From a virus, in IMG/VR virus record IMGVR_UViG_3300007735_000514, positions 1-24,396 of that record: a stretch of 24,396 nt of DNA; one strand, 5' to 3'. Under the pieces are notes generated by a model. It worked only from the letters and a program-made list of their open reading frames with translations, was not told where the DNA came from and searched no databases. The position numbers and the translations under genes were made by a program. Positions 7,974-13,792 of the stretch are shown here, piece after piece. The stretch's first letter is position 1; each line of letters opens with the position of its first letter.

Positions 7974-8150
7974 ATCCTGAGCCTCTGTAGCGATCTGTGA
8001 GGCTGTTTTTATCAACTGGTCATAGGAAAGACCACCCTTAGCGATTAAGCCTCCTAGAGCCGCTGCAAAGAATAAATGCCAGTCATAATCCTTAGCTGGC
8101 TTAGGTTCCTGCCACTTAGGGTCATCTGGATTCTTTCTAGGTCTGCCCAT
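7962..8150 (-). CDS. Small protein with N-terminal AT-hook-like motif
   Basis: The 62-residue product begins MGRPRKNPDDP, where GRPRK resembles an AT-hook minor-groove DNA-binding core. A central hydrophobic helix (WHLFFAAALGGLIAKGG) and a polar C-terminal helix follow. AAGGGA upstream of ATG supports the start. It is the last gene of the leftward operon, one base after the preceding stop, and overlaps Rz tail to tail. DNA binding is only suggested. Confidence 0.6.
   Translation of the reverse strand: MGRPRKNPDDPKWQEPKPAKDYDWHLFFAAALGGLIAKGGLSYDQLIKTASQIATEAQDSLS
7980..8010 (+). terminator. Candidate intrinsic terminator of the rightward late operon
   Basis: AGCCTC at 7980-7985 pairs with GAGGCT at 7999-8004 across a 13-nt loop and is followed by GTTTTT (8005-8010). 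It begins 7 nt after the Rz stop, where late rightward transcripts should end. It also codes for the C terminus of the convergent gene. The stem is short, so strength is uncertain. Confidence 0.55.
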
Positions 8151-8151
8151 A

Positions 8152-8379
8152 TCAATCCCTTGCTCTAATAATATGAATGGCTCTTATACATCCTTCTTGC
8201 CCATGAAGAATGTTACTTATATTTTTTATGCAAGCCTCTCTTTCAGCAGAGGCAACAAGTTTGGCAAACTTTTCTAAGCAATTTACAAAATCATCAATCT
8301 CTGTAAATGTTTGGCAAAGAGAAAAAAACCCATCTAAGTCTGCCTCAGTTATCAGTTCGTTAAGCTCATCTTTAGTCAT
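8152..8379 (-). CDS. Small acidic protein of unknown function
   Basis: I choose the ATG at 8379 over an upstream TTG at 8394 because AGAGGA lies five nt before it and the ATG overlaps the preceding stop (ATGA). The 75-residue product begins MTKDELNELITEADLDGFF, is acidic and helical, and contains a few cysteines towards the C terminus. No family is recognised. It belongs to the leftward operon of small early genes. Confidence 0.6.
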   Translation of the reverse strand: MTKDELNELITEADLDGFFSLCQTFTEIDDFVNCLEKFAKLVASAEREACIKNISNILHGQEGCIRAIHIIRARD

Positions 8380-8570
8380 AGTTTCCTCTGACAAGTAAAT
8401 GCCTGAATATCAACTCTAAACGAGTTAGCAAATTTACAATCTGACGCTATCCGTATTTCAGTTTGGATAGAGCCTATTTGGTAACCAATAACGCAGAGAA
8501 CGATAGCCACCATCGATCTAGCCCACCAGTTATTGACCATCTCTAAGACCTTCTTGAGTTCTTCAAGCAT
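8376..8570 (-). CDS. Small single-TM protein
   Basis: The 64-residue protein has a charged N-terminal helix, a TM segment around 17-35 (ARSMVAIVLCVIGYQIGSI) and a 28-residue tail with two cysteines. Both ends overlap neighbours (8 nt upstream, 4 nt downstream), so translation is probably coupled. Function is unknown. Short early membrane proteins like this often interfere with the host envelope or exclude other phages. Confidence 0.6.
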   Translation of the reverse strand: MLEELKKVLEMVNNWWARSMVAIVLCVIGYQIGSIQTEIRIASDCKFANSFRVDIQAFTCQRKL

Positions 8571-8868
8571 CTTTAACGAATACCCCTTCTTTATTCAGGT
8601 AGCCAGTCCTATCCTTGATCTGGTCGTAAGCCCATGCAAAACAGGATTTCAAATCCACATCCTCAATAGCTGCAACCATAGTAAGACACACAAGAACGTC
8701 ACCAAGTCCATCGATAATTGCGTTAGTGTCTCGCTTGGTAATTGCATCTGCTAGTTCCCCCATCTCTGAGAAGGCTTTGAGAAGCTGCGTCTTGCTGTCT
8801 GAGTTCTGGATAATGCCTCTGGCTTCACCCCACCTAACGACTAATAACTCAGTCTGTTCATAGCTCAT
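8563..8868 (-). CDS. MazG-like nucleoside triphosphate pyrophosphohydrolase
   Basis: The 101-residue all-alpha protein fits the MazG-like NTP pyrophosphatase superfamily. It has a helix with SEMGELADAI (Glu35, Glu38) and a second with IIDGLGDVLV (Asp53, Asp57), the ExxE...DxxxD metal-binding pattern of that fold. The family hydrolyses NTPs or dNTPs, and phage members are thought to adjust nucleotide pools or alarmones. The ATGA overlap with the HTH gene stop puts it in the same leftward operon. Confidence 0.82.
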   Translation of the reverse strand: MSYEQTELLVVRWGEARGIIQNSDSKTQLLKAFSEMGELADAITKRDTNAIIDGLGDVLVCLTMVAAIEDVDLKSCFAWAYDQIKDRTGYLNKEGVFVKDA

Positions 8869-9056
8869 AGCATAGCCTTAATCTCTTTGACCGGAATATC
8901 AAAAGTCTCATGTACCTTCAGGATAAAGTCAGGCGTAACAGATGAATGACCATTGCGAATCTTGCTCAGTTTAGGCTGTTGGCAACCTAGCATAATGGCT
9001 AGTTGACGGTCATTCTTAATGTGGAATTTCTCTTTTAAAAAGTCTAATAGTTTCAT
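8865..9056 (-). CDS. XRE-type helix-turn-helix regulator
   Basis: The 63-residue protein is essentially one Cro/C1-type HTH: DRQLAIMLGCQQPKLSKIRNG contains the turn and the recognition helix, followed by HSSVTPDFILKVHETFDIP typical of XRE domains. It lacks a separate dimerisation or cleavage domain, so it resembles Cro more than CI. GAGGAACC directly before the ATG is a strong ribosome site. It follows a 190-nt non-coding structured stretch. Candidate targets are the dyad at 11186-11215 and the related site at 14964, but this is inference. Confidence 0.85.
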   Translation of the reverse strand: MKLLDFLKEKFHIKNDRQLAIMLGCQQPKLSKIRNGHSSVTPDFILKVHETFDIPVKEIKAML

Positions 9057-9250
9057 TGGTTCCTCGTTAGGTTAAACCGCTTACGGCGGTTAGTCGGCAT
9101 ACTCACAAGTAGGAGCTTTGTGAAGGAGACTCTTGCGTATGCTGCTGGAGTTACGCGCCACTACCAGCTAGGCCAATGGTGGGGGAATAACCACACAGGA
9201 TTTATCCTTAACAAAATACTTGTTAAGCAAGTGCAGCTTTCCCCCATAAC
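9057..9250 (-). promoter_or_regulatory. Structured non-coding segment upstream of the HTH gene
   Basis: This is a gap in an otherwise tightly packed operon. Read leftward it holds a perfect 8-bp stem (9207-9227, loop of five), an adjacent palindrome GGATTTATCC (9198-9207), a GCATAC...GTATGC outer stem around 9099-9144 enclosing CACAAAG/CTTGTG, and AACCGC/GCGGTT (9075-9091) just before the HTH ribosome site. A 15-codon frame beginning ATG at 9100 ends by ATGA overlap with the HTH start. It may be an operator region, an attenuator or riboregulator, or a small RNA. I see no -10/-35 pair good enough to name. Confidence 0.35.
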
Positions 9251-9397
9251 TTAGAAACAACTGGTATTGCAGTTTCCACCATAGCAACAGGTCGTGCAGG
9301 TTACATACTGACCGTTATAGTAATAGCTATGTGTAGTGCAGCTAGCCCATACCATAGGTGCTGTAACGGCAAGCCAGAGTGCGATTAGGTATTTCAT
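9251..9397 (-). CDS. 48-residue secreted cysteine-rich peptide
   Basis: This gene was found by hand. GGAGG four nt before ATG at 9397 is the strongest ribosome site in the region. The product starts MKYLIALWLAVTAPMVWA, a typical signal peptide with likely cleavage after Ala18, and leaves about 30 residues containing six cysteines (positions 20, 34, 37, 38, 43, 47) and many Tyr/Thr/Asn. It is probably a disulfide-rich periplasmic peptide. W at position -3 of Cys20 makes lipidation unlikely. It starts 8 nt after the SSB-like gene in the early operon. Function is unknown. Confidence 0.72.
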   Translation of the reverse strand: MKYLIALWLAVTAPMVWASCTTHSYYYNGQYVTCTTCCYGGNCNTSCF

Positions 9398-9405
9398 GGT
9401 TCCTC

Positions 9406-9660
9406 CTAAAATGGCGTATCACTCAGATCATCATCAGGAAAATCCTCAACCTTCTTACGGGCTTTAGAGGGCTTAGAATCTTTAGGCTTAACTGCTAGGC
9501 TAAAGAACTTGCTACCGTCTTTCTTAGACTCTTTTAACCATCCTGAAAGCCAGTAATCAACACCATCGACGTTAAGTTGACCTGAGTAATCAGGATGACT
9601 GTCACCCTTCTTGTTATGGTTCTTGCCTAACGTGCCGCGATTTGTATTGTCGTATTCCAT
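9406..9660 (-). CDS. SSB-like single-stranded DNA-binding protein
   Basis: The 84-residue protein has a small beta-type core (residues 24-60, YSGQLNVDGVDYWLSGWLK then KFFSLAVKPK) and an acidic C-terminal tail ending DFPDDDLSDTPF. That resembles the SSB tail tip (DDDIPF) that recruits partner proteins. It is shorter than canonical SSB (about 170 residues), as seen for phage OB-fold-like proteins. It follows the ERF annealase by two bases with AAGGA before its ATG, which supports a job in recombination or replication. The OB fold is inferred from pattern and context. Confidence 0.65.
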   Translation of the reverse strand: MEYDNTNRGTLGKNHNKKGDSHPDYSGQLNVDGVDYWLSGWLKESKKDGSKFFSLAVKPKDSKPSKARKKVEDFPDDDLSDTPF

Positions 9661-9662
9661 GA

Positions 9663-10286
9663 TTATCCTTGAGCAAATTTCTTAATGGCTGATCGTTGCT
9701 TGCTATCTAACTGTGACCAGAGAGCTGTTTTCCAGTCTGCATCTAGCTCCAGACTATTGATGTACGCGACTGCTTCTCCGACTCGATCCTTATGAATCAT
9801 CATGATGATGTCGGCTGCATAACTCTTAATCTCGTTCTGAGATTGTTCGTCTAGCGTATCGAATACCGACTTGGTAATAGGTTTAGCAGAACGAGGTTCA
9901 TCAGCACCAGTCGTAGCGTCTAGGGCATCGTGTTCACAGATAGCTAGAGCCATGACCAGCAGATAGCGAGTGATGTACGTTATCGATGCTCCGAGGTTCT
10001 GTACTGGATGACAGCCTTTGAGTTCAGCACTAGCCATAGGACAAGTGAACTTGGCTATTCCACCTTTCTCAACGTCGATAACCTGCATAGTGGCTAACGT
10101 ATCAGTAAACTCTAGCGTATGTGACAAGCCGATTTCAGCAAAGATATTGTTTACAGTAGGCAAGAAGTCAGATAACTCAAAGTATTTATATCCAGCAAAT
10201 TTATTGTGACCAGATTTCTTTAGCTCGACGTTTTGCAACTTTACACGCGCTAACTGTAGTTTCTGGTAAACATTCATCGAGGTCAT
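9663..10286 (-). CDS. ERF-superfamily single-strand annealing recombinase
   Basis: The 207-residue protein matches the ERF family of phage annealing proteins. It has an N-terminal helix (VYQKLQLARVKLQNVELKKS), the conserved KFAGYKYFELSDFLPTVNNI segment (about 29-48), and NLGASITYITRYLLVMALAI (about 97-116), which contains the family core, followed by acidic EHDALDATT. The C-terminal 80 residues are a helical accessory part. ERF proteins anneal complementary single strands in phage recombination and genome circularisation. ATG at 10286 has AGGA eight nt upstream. The adjacent SSB-like gene is a common partner. Confidence 0.88.
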   Translation of the reverse strand: MTSMNVYQKLQLARVKLQNVELKKSGHNKFAGYKYFELSDFLPTVNNIFAEIGLSHTLEFTDTLATMQVIDVEKGGIAKFTCPMASAELKGCHPVQNLGASITYITRYLLVMALAICEHDALDATTGADEPRSAKPITKSVFDTLDEQSQNEIKSYAADIIMMIHKDRVGEAVAYINSLELDADWKTALWSQLDSKQRSAIKKFAQG

Positions 10287-10291
10287 ATTAT

Positions 10292-10474
10292 TTATCCTTT
10301 AGCGATTTTCCTAGTGATGAAGATATTGATAGGTTGTGTTTGCGTAGTAGTTTGTATCGTTGCAGCCTCCTTTTGCTCTTTCTTAATACGGTCGAAAGTC
10401 TTGCGAATGTTCGTCTTGCCACTTGGAACATACTTAAAGTCTTTATCTAGGATTGATGGAAAAGTTTTTTTCAT
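10292..10474 (-). CDS. Small basic protein, unknown
   Basis: The 60-residue product is Lys/Arg-rich in the first half (KTNIRKTFDRIKKEQKE) and Thr/Gln-rich in the second. Its start overlaps the stop of the 37-aa membrane peptide (ATGA) with no clear ribosome site, so it is probably coupled. It lies 5 nt before the ERF gene. No family is recognised; nucleic-acid binding would fit the charge. Confidence 0.55.
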   Translation of the reverse strand: MKKTFPSILDKDFKYVPSGKTNIRKTFDRIKKEQKEAATIQTTTQTQPINIFITRKIAKG

Positions 10475-10584
10475 AGAAAGCTGTCCATTAGTAACGCTAC
10501 GAGTAATAGTGCAGCAATCACTATACCAGCATGACGGTCTATGAAGTCTGCTAACTTATCGTCAGGATTAAAGAGTTTTCTCAT
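10471..10584 (-). CDS. 37-residue single-TM peptide
   Basis: This gene was found by hand. AAAGGGG precedes the ATG at 10584, and the product starts MRKLFNPDDKLADFIDRHAG, followed by a hydrophobic segment (IVIAALLLVALLM) to the end. Both ends form ATGA overlaps with the flanking genes, filling exactly what would otherwise be a 106-nt hole in a compact operon. A membrane-inserted early peptide is likely, with unknown role. Confidence 0.7.
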   Translation of the reverse strand: MRKLFNPDDKLADFIDRHAGIVIAALLLVALLMDSFL

Positions 10585-10781
10585 AAGTTTCCCCTTTCGA
10601 GTTCGTCCACAATCTGCTGTACGGCGTGAGGTGTATTCTCTAACGCACGATAAGCCATGTAAACGATTTGTTTTTCGTAGTCCGATGCTGCTCTACGCTC
10701 CATACGGTCAATGAGTAAACGTAGTGCATAGACTATTTCGGCTAACTGCCAGTTATCGATTTCTGTGCGTGATGGGTTCAT
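10581..10781 (-). CDS. Small helical protein, unknown
   Basis: The 66-residue product is predicted all-helical (WQLAEIVYALRLLIDRMERR, then YEKQIVYMAYRALENTPHAVQQIV). GGAGG four nt before the ATG and ATGA overlaps at both ends support it as a real gene of the leftward operon. I recognise no family or catalytic motif. Confidence 0.62.
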   Translation of the reverse strand: MNPSRTEIDNWQLAEIVYALRLLIDRMERRAASDYEKQIVYMAYRALENTPHAVQQIVDELERGNL

Positions 10782-11119
10782 CTTCCCTCCGCTTCACGAT
10801 CTTTCATTTCTTGATAAAGCCAGTCACCATGATCTCTATCACGATCTGCTTTAGTCTCGACGTAATCTGGCAGGTCTGAATCTTTGACTATTCGATTAAC
10901 GATACCTACTAAGTGTCTGCGAACTGCTGCTTGCAGCTTGATAGCGTCAGTTTGGAATACAGCGCAAGTCTCCAGTAGTAGGCAAAGTTCTTCCTCTAAC
11001 CGTTCCTCACGCGATTGATTTTGTGTATCCTTGTACATCGCAGTTAAGTCACCCGGAAACGCATCTTGTAGCGTACCAATGAGGAACTGCTCTAGCTCTT
11101 GTTTATCGTCAAACATCAT
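10778..11119 (-). CDS. First gene of the leftward early operon, unknown
   Basis: The 113-residue protein is acidic and helical, with a Glu-rich part (REERLEEELCLLLETC, about 37-52) and a charged C terminus (ETKADRDRDHGDWLYQEMKDREAEG). AGGAG five nt before the first of two adjacent ATGs supports the start at 11119. It is the first gene after the divergent control region, so it is probably expressed early. No family is recognised. Confidence 0.62.
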   Translation of the reverse strand: MMFDDKQELEQFLIGTLQDAFPGDLTAMYKDTQNQSREERLEEELCLLLETCAVFQTDAIKLQAAVRRHLVGIVNRIVKDSDLPDYVETKADRDRDHGDWLYQEMKDREAEGR

Positions 11120-11252
11120 CTAATCTCCTAGTTAGTTACCGCACAAGAATAGTAAAGGAATATAACGTATTTCTAAACAAAAACATTTCTATAGAGAACT
11201 GTATCTCAATAGAAACATTCTATAACGAAACCTTAGCACTTCTGGCACAATC
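11120..11252. promoter_or_regulatory. Divergent control region between leftward and rightward operons
   Basis: Genes point away from this 133-bp AT-rich stretch on both sides. Candidate -10 elements are TATAAC at 11221 (rightward) and TATATT read leftward near 11158-11163, each one base from consensus. I find no convincing -35 for either. The rightward -10 lies directly after the operator-like dyad at 11186-11215, so a repressor bound there would cover the promoter. Confidence 0.5.
11186..11215. promoter_or_regulatory. Operator-like dyad with 12-bp arms
   Basis: TTTCTATAGAGA (11186-11197) and TCTCAATAGAAA (11204-11215) are inverted copies with one mismatch in 12, separated by six bases. Further half-sites of the same TTTCTA type occur at about 11170 and after 11216. 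This is the form of a dimeric repressor site, and the XRE protein at 8865-9056 is the obvious candidate. Confidence 0.6.
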
Positions 11253-11408
11253 ATGGTTAAGAAAAAGACGTTACCAAAACAGCAACCTAAGCAAGAAACA
11301 CCACGATTTTTACCTAAAGTCTCACCTAGAGGGCAACCTATTGGAAACCGAACATTCAAAACCCTTACGTCGAAAGTCCGGCACACTTGGAACGGGAACG
11401 ATCTATAA
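11253..11408 (+). CDS. Small basic ORF, doubtful or frameshifted
   Basis: A 51-residue frame starts MVKKKTLPKQQPKQ and is rich in Lys, Pro and Thr, but its ribosome site is weak. The other frame, covering the zinc-ribbon protein from 11341, stays open through the whole of this stretch without any ATG. Either this is a leader gene overlapping a TTG-started zinc-ribbon gene, or an indel separates the two halves of one 80-90-residue protein. Confidence 0.35.
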   Translation: MVKKKTLPKQQPKQETPRFLPKVSPRGQPIGNRTFKTLTSKVRHTWNGNDL

Positions 11409-11514
11409 CTTTAGTACCCGTCTATGCCCTGTTTGCAAAAAGACAAGATCAATAGCGCAATTCAAGGATAGCGAGGTCTGTAGGACTTGCATCATTAGAA
11501 ACGTAAAGGTATAG
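11341..11514 (+). CDS. Small zinc-ribbon protein, TTG start
   Basis: The 57-residue product contains CPVC (29-32) and CRTC (47-50) separated by 14 residues, a zinc-ribbon pattern, with basic residues around it. No ATG exists in this frame. TTG at 11341 has AGAGGG seven nt upstream and is the best start. Small zinc ribbons in phage early regions often bind nucleic acid or the host polymerase. It ends just before the next small gene. Confidence 0.5.
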   Translation: METEHSKPLRRKSGTLGTGTIYNFSTRLCPVCKKTRSIAQFKDSEVCRTCIIRNVKV

Positions 11515-11517
11515 TCT

Positions 11518-11637
11518 ATGGGAATGGCTAGAGTAGCTCTCGAAAAGACGATTCATCACCGTCCTGCCAAATCCCACCCAATTCGTGATGAGCCTTCTGA
11601 TGAGAGGTCAATATGCATTACTACAAGCACCATATAG
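11518..11637 (+). CDS. 39-residue early peptide
   Basis: AAAGG eight nt before ATG at 11518 supports this short frame (begins MGMARVALEKTIHHRP; His/Arg-rich). It overlaps the start of the DUF1376 gene by 25 nt and fills the gap after the zinc-ribbon gene. I recognise no family, and coding is only moderately supported. Confidence 0.4.
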   Translation: MGMARVALEKTIHHRPAKSHPIRDEPSDERSICITTSTI

Positions 11638-12275
11638 GTGACTTTCGGCGGGATACCGCTTCCTTATCCGATACCGACGCAATGGCTTATTTAAAGCTGC
11701 TGTGGATATATTACGACACAGAATTGCCGTTACCAGCAGACGCTAAGTTACTGGCTTTTAAGATCGGCTCAAACGTCGATACAGTTCAATTATTGCTCGA
11801 CGCTTTCTTTACGTTAGACGGAAATGTTTACCGTCAGAAACGCTGTGATACTGAATTATTGGAATACAAAAACAAAGGTCAAAAGGCTAGAGAATCTGCG
11901 AACGCACGATGGAATAATGCGAACGCAATGCGAACGCATAGCGATAGCAATGCGAAAGCAACGAAAATCGATGCTAACCATAAACCAATAACCAATAACC
12001 AAGTTAATAAAGAATATATTGATCGATTTGATACTTTTTGGAAACACTATCCTCGTAAGGTATCAAAGCCTAATGCTCTCAAGGCTTGGCTAAAACTTAA
12101 ACCTGATGATGACCTAACGAAAAAAATAATCTCAGCAGTTTCTCAGCAGAATCTTTCCGCTAAAGAAGAACAATTCATTCCTCATCCAGCGTCTTGGCTT
12201 AACGCTCGGCGTTGGGAAGATGAGGTCAAGGTTGCCAGTACAACGGCATTTCCTTTCGGAAGGAGAATTCTATGA
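11613..12275 (+). CDS. DUF1376 (YdaU-type) phage replication protein
   Basis: The 220-residue protein starts MHYYKHHIGDFRRDTASLSD, then AYLKLLWIYYDTELPLP, the hallmark of DUF1376 proteins found in phage replication modules. A Lys/Asn-rich linker (about 85-135) leads to a C-terminal domain with FDTFWKHYPRKVSKPNALKAW and FIPHPASWLNARRWEDE, also seen in replication-initiation proteins. It probably helps initiate replication at an origin and load the downstream helicase. GAGAGG five nt before the ATG supports the start. The ATGA overlap with the CHC2 gene indicates coupling. Confidence 0.85.
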   Translation: MHYYKHHIGDFRRDTASLSDTDAMAYLKLLWIYYDTELPLPADAKLLAFKIGSNVDTVQLLLDAFFTLDGNVYRQKRCDTELLEYKNKGQKARESANARWNNANAMRTHSDSNAKATKIDANHKPITNNQVNKEYIDRFDTFWKHYPRKVSKPNALKAWLKLKPDDDLTKKIISAVSQQNLSAKEEQFIPHPASWLNARRWEDEVKVASTTAFPFGRRIL

Positions 12276-12688
12276 TTGGCAATTTTCTAAACAAGCTCGA
12301 CAAGGTTCAAGGTAAGCGCGGTCATTGGATAGCTTGTTGTCCAGCGCATGAGGATAAACGTCCATCCTTAGCGATTACCGAAACTGACGATGGCAGGATT
12401 CTGCTGAAGTGCTTTGCTGGATGTTCGGCTTACGAGGTCGTTAGCGCAGTAGGCATGGATTTAACCGATCTGTTTCCTAAAGACCAATCTTTTACACCGC
12501 ATAACGGTAACAAACCTGTCAAGCGTCCTTTTTATGCAACAGACCTAATGAAAATAATCCAATTTGAGGCACTTATTACGTCCATAGTGGCGTTTGATTT
12601 GTCCGAAGGTAGGCAGGTATCAGACACCGATAAAAAACGGCTTAAAACGGCTTTTATACGAATTAACGAAGCGATCGGATATTTATGA
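12272..12688 (+). CDS. CHC2 zinc-finger primase-like protein without a TOPRIM domain
   Basis: Residues 18-70 match a DnaG-type CHC2 zinc finger: HWIACCPAHEDKRPSLAI gives Cys23 and His26, and LLKCFAGCSAYEVVSAVG gives Cys47 and Cys51. The remaining 70 residues are helical, and the protein stops at 138, far short of the TOPRIM catalytic core of a full primase. It could recognise priming sites or act with a host or split primase. It sits between the DUF1376 and helicase genes, confirming a replication role. ATGA overlaps occur at both ends. Confidence 0.8.
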   Translation: MIGNFLNKLDKVQGKRGHWIACCPAHEDKRPSLAITETDDGRILLKCFAGCSAYEVVSAVGMDLTDLFPKDQSFTPHNGNKPVKRPFYATDLMKIIQFEALITSIVAFDLSEGRQVSDTDKKRLKTAFIRINEAIGYL

Positions 12689-12858
12689 CGGAATCGAAGT
12701 TAGTTGAGTTAGGCTTTAGCGAGGTAACACCGGGGTTTTGGGTAGGTAGCGTATTTGCCTTAAATAAACTTTATCAACAAGGGAGACAGGATGAGTCTGG
12801 AGCAACGAGCAGAGCAGCTAGACGAGGCGAGGAGACTGAGGGTTATCAAGTCGGATAG
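12685..12858 (+). CDS. 57-residue small protein upstream of the helicase
   Basis: ATG at 12685 overlaps the CHC2 stop (ATGA), and the frame (MTESKLVELGFSEVTPGFWV...) covers the 100-nt gap before the helicase and then runs 68 nt into it. The N-terminal 35 residues look protein-like; the C-terminal part shares DNA with the helicase start and is probably constrained by it. Unknown function. Confidence 0.45.
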   Translation: MTESKLVELGFSEVTPGFWVGSVFALNKLYQQGRQDESGATSRAARRGEETEGYQVG

Positions 12859-13792
12859 CATTGACGTAGAGAAATATCTTCATGCCAACGATGTAACGCT
12901 AAAGGTAAAACAGGCTAGGGATTTCTTAGATGCAATAAAGGAAAGCTATCTCAGCACTAACAGAGATGCAAAAATACTATTGCCTTGGACTAATACGCAT
13001 AATTCTTTTGCGTTTAGACCGGGAGAAGTGACGGTTTATGCAGGTTCTAACGGTGGTGGAAAGTCGTTATTAACTGGACAAATCGCGCTGCATCTAGTGA
13101 AGCAGGGTCAGAAGGTCTGTATAGCGTCTTTCGAGATGAAGCCACAGAAAACGCTAGAGAGGATGCTGCGGCAGTTTGCAGGTGAGTATGTGGATGATCC
13201 GCTAACGTCAGATCGTGAGGGCTATATCACTAAACTTCTAGGAAGATTAGAGAAATATACGGCTGATTCCTTATATTTATACGACCAGCAGGGAACAACT
13301 AGCCCTGACAAGGTTATAGCAATGTCCAGATATTGCGCGATGGAACTAGGCGTACAGCATATCTTTATCGATTCGCTAATGAAAACGGTAAAGAACGAGG
13401 ATGATTTTAATGGTCAGAAGAACTTTATTGATGAGCTAACAGCATTGGCTCGTGACCATAACGTACACATCCACCTAGTCCACCATATTCGGAAACAGGC
13501 GAGTGATGAGGTAACACCGAACAAGAACGACCTAAAAGGCTCTGGTTCCATTAGCGATCAGGTGGATAACGTCTTTCTTGTGTGGCGCAACAAGAAGAAG
13601 GAAAACCAGCGAAATCGTGGTGAGCAGATAGATGAGAGCCAAGGCGATACGTTCCTAATGAACGAAAAACAAAGAAATGGTGAGGCTCAGGAGTGGTATC
13701 AACTCTGGTATCACGCACCTAGCCAGCAGTTTGTGGAATCGGCAGGATCAAGACCTATGGACTTTGATAACCGTGGTGGGTTTCATGGCTAA
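12791..13792 (+). CDS. DnaB-like replicative helicase (RecA-fold ATPase)
   Basis: The 333-residue protein is a hexameric-type helicase core. It has Walker A GSNGGGKS at 85-92, the SFEM motif with probable catalytic Glu115, Walker B QHIFIDSL with Asp194 and the VHIHLVHHIRK arm near 226-234. A sensor region follows (GSGSISDQVDNVFLVWRN). It lacks the N-terminal domain of DnaB or the primase half of T7 gp4, consistent with a phage helicase using a separate zinc-finger protein. GGGAG five nt before the ATG supports the start. The last 8 nt overlap the Mom-like gene. Confidence 0.9.
   Translation: MSLEQRAEQLDEARRLRVIKSDSIDVEKYLHANDVTLKVKQARDFLDAIKESYLSTNRDAKILLPWTNTHNSFAFRPGEVTVYAGSNGGGKSLLTGQIALHLVKQGQKVCIASFEMKPQKTLERMLRQFAGEYVDDPLTSDREGYITKLLGRLEKYTADSLYLYDQQGTTSPDKVIAMSRYCAMELGVQHIFIDSLMKTVKNEDDFNGQKNFIDELTALARDHNVHIHLVHHIRKQASDEVTPNKNDLKGSGSISDQVDNVFLVWRNKKKENQRNRGEQIDESQGDTFLMNEKQRNGEAQEWYQLWYHAPSQQFVESAGSRPMDFDNRGGFHG

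Noticed and set aside
9130-9190. tRNA-like stretch (reverse strand reads TAGCTGGTAGTGGCGCGT, similar to a D-arm)
   Set aside because: No matching acceptor stem, anticodon arm or T-arm follows, so it is not a tRNA. I kept the region only as a structured non-coding segment.
11189-11386. 65-codon minus-strand frame in the divergent control region
   Set aside because: It crosses the operator and opposes two plus-strand frames with better ribosome sites. Its composition (Phe/Leu/Arg/Cys-rich) looks like antisense noise.
13677-13784. Upstream extension of the Mom-like frame starting at 13677
   Set aside because: These 36 codons overlap the helicase coding region in another frame; ATG at 13785 matches the family start and the stop/start overlap.
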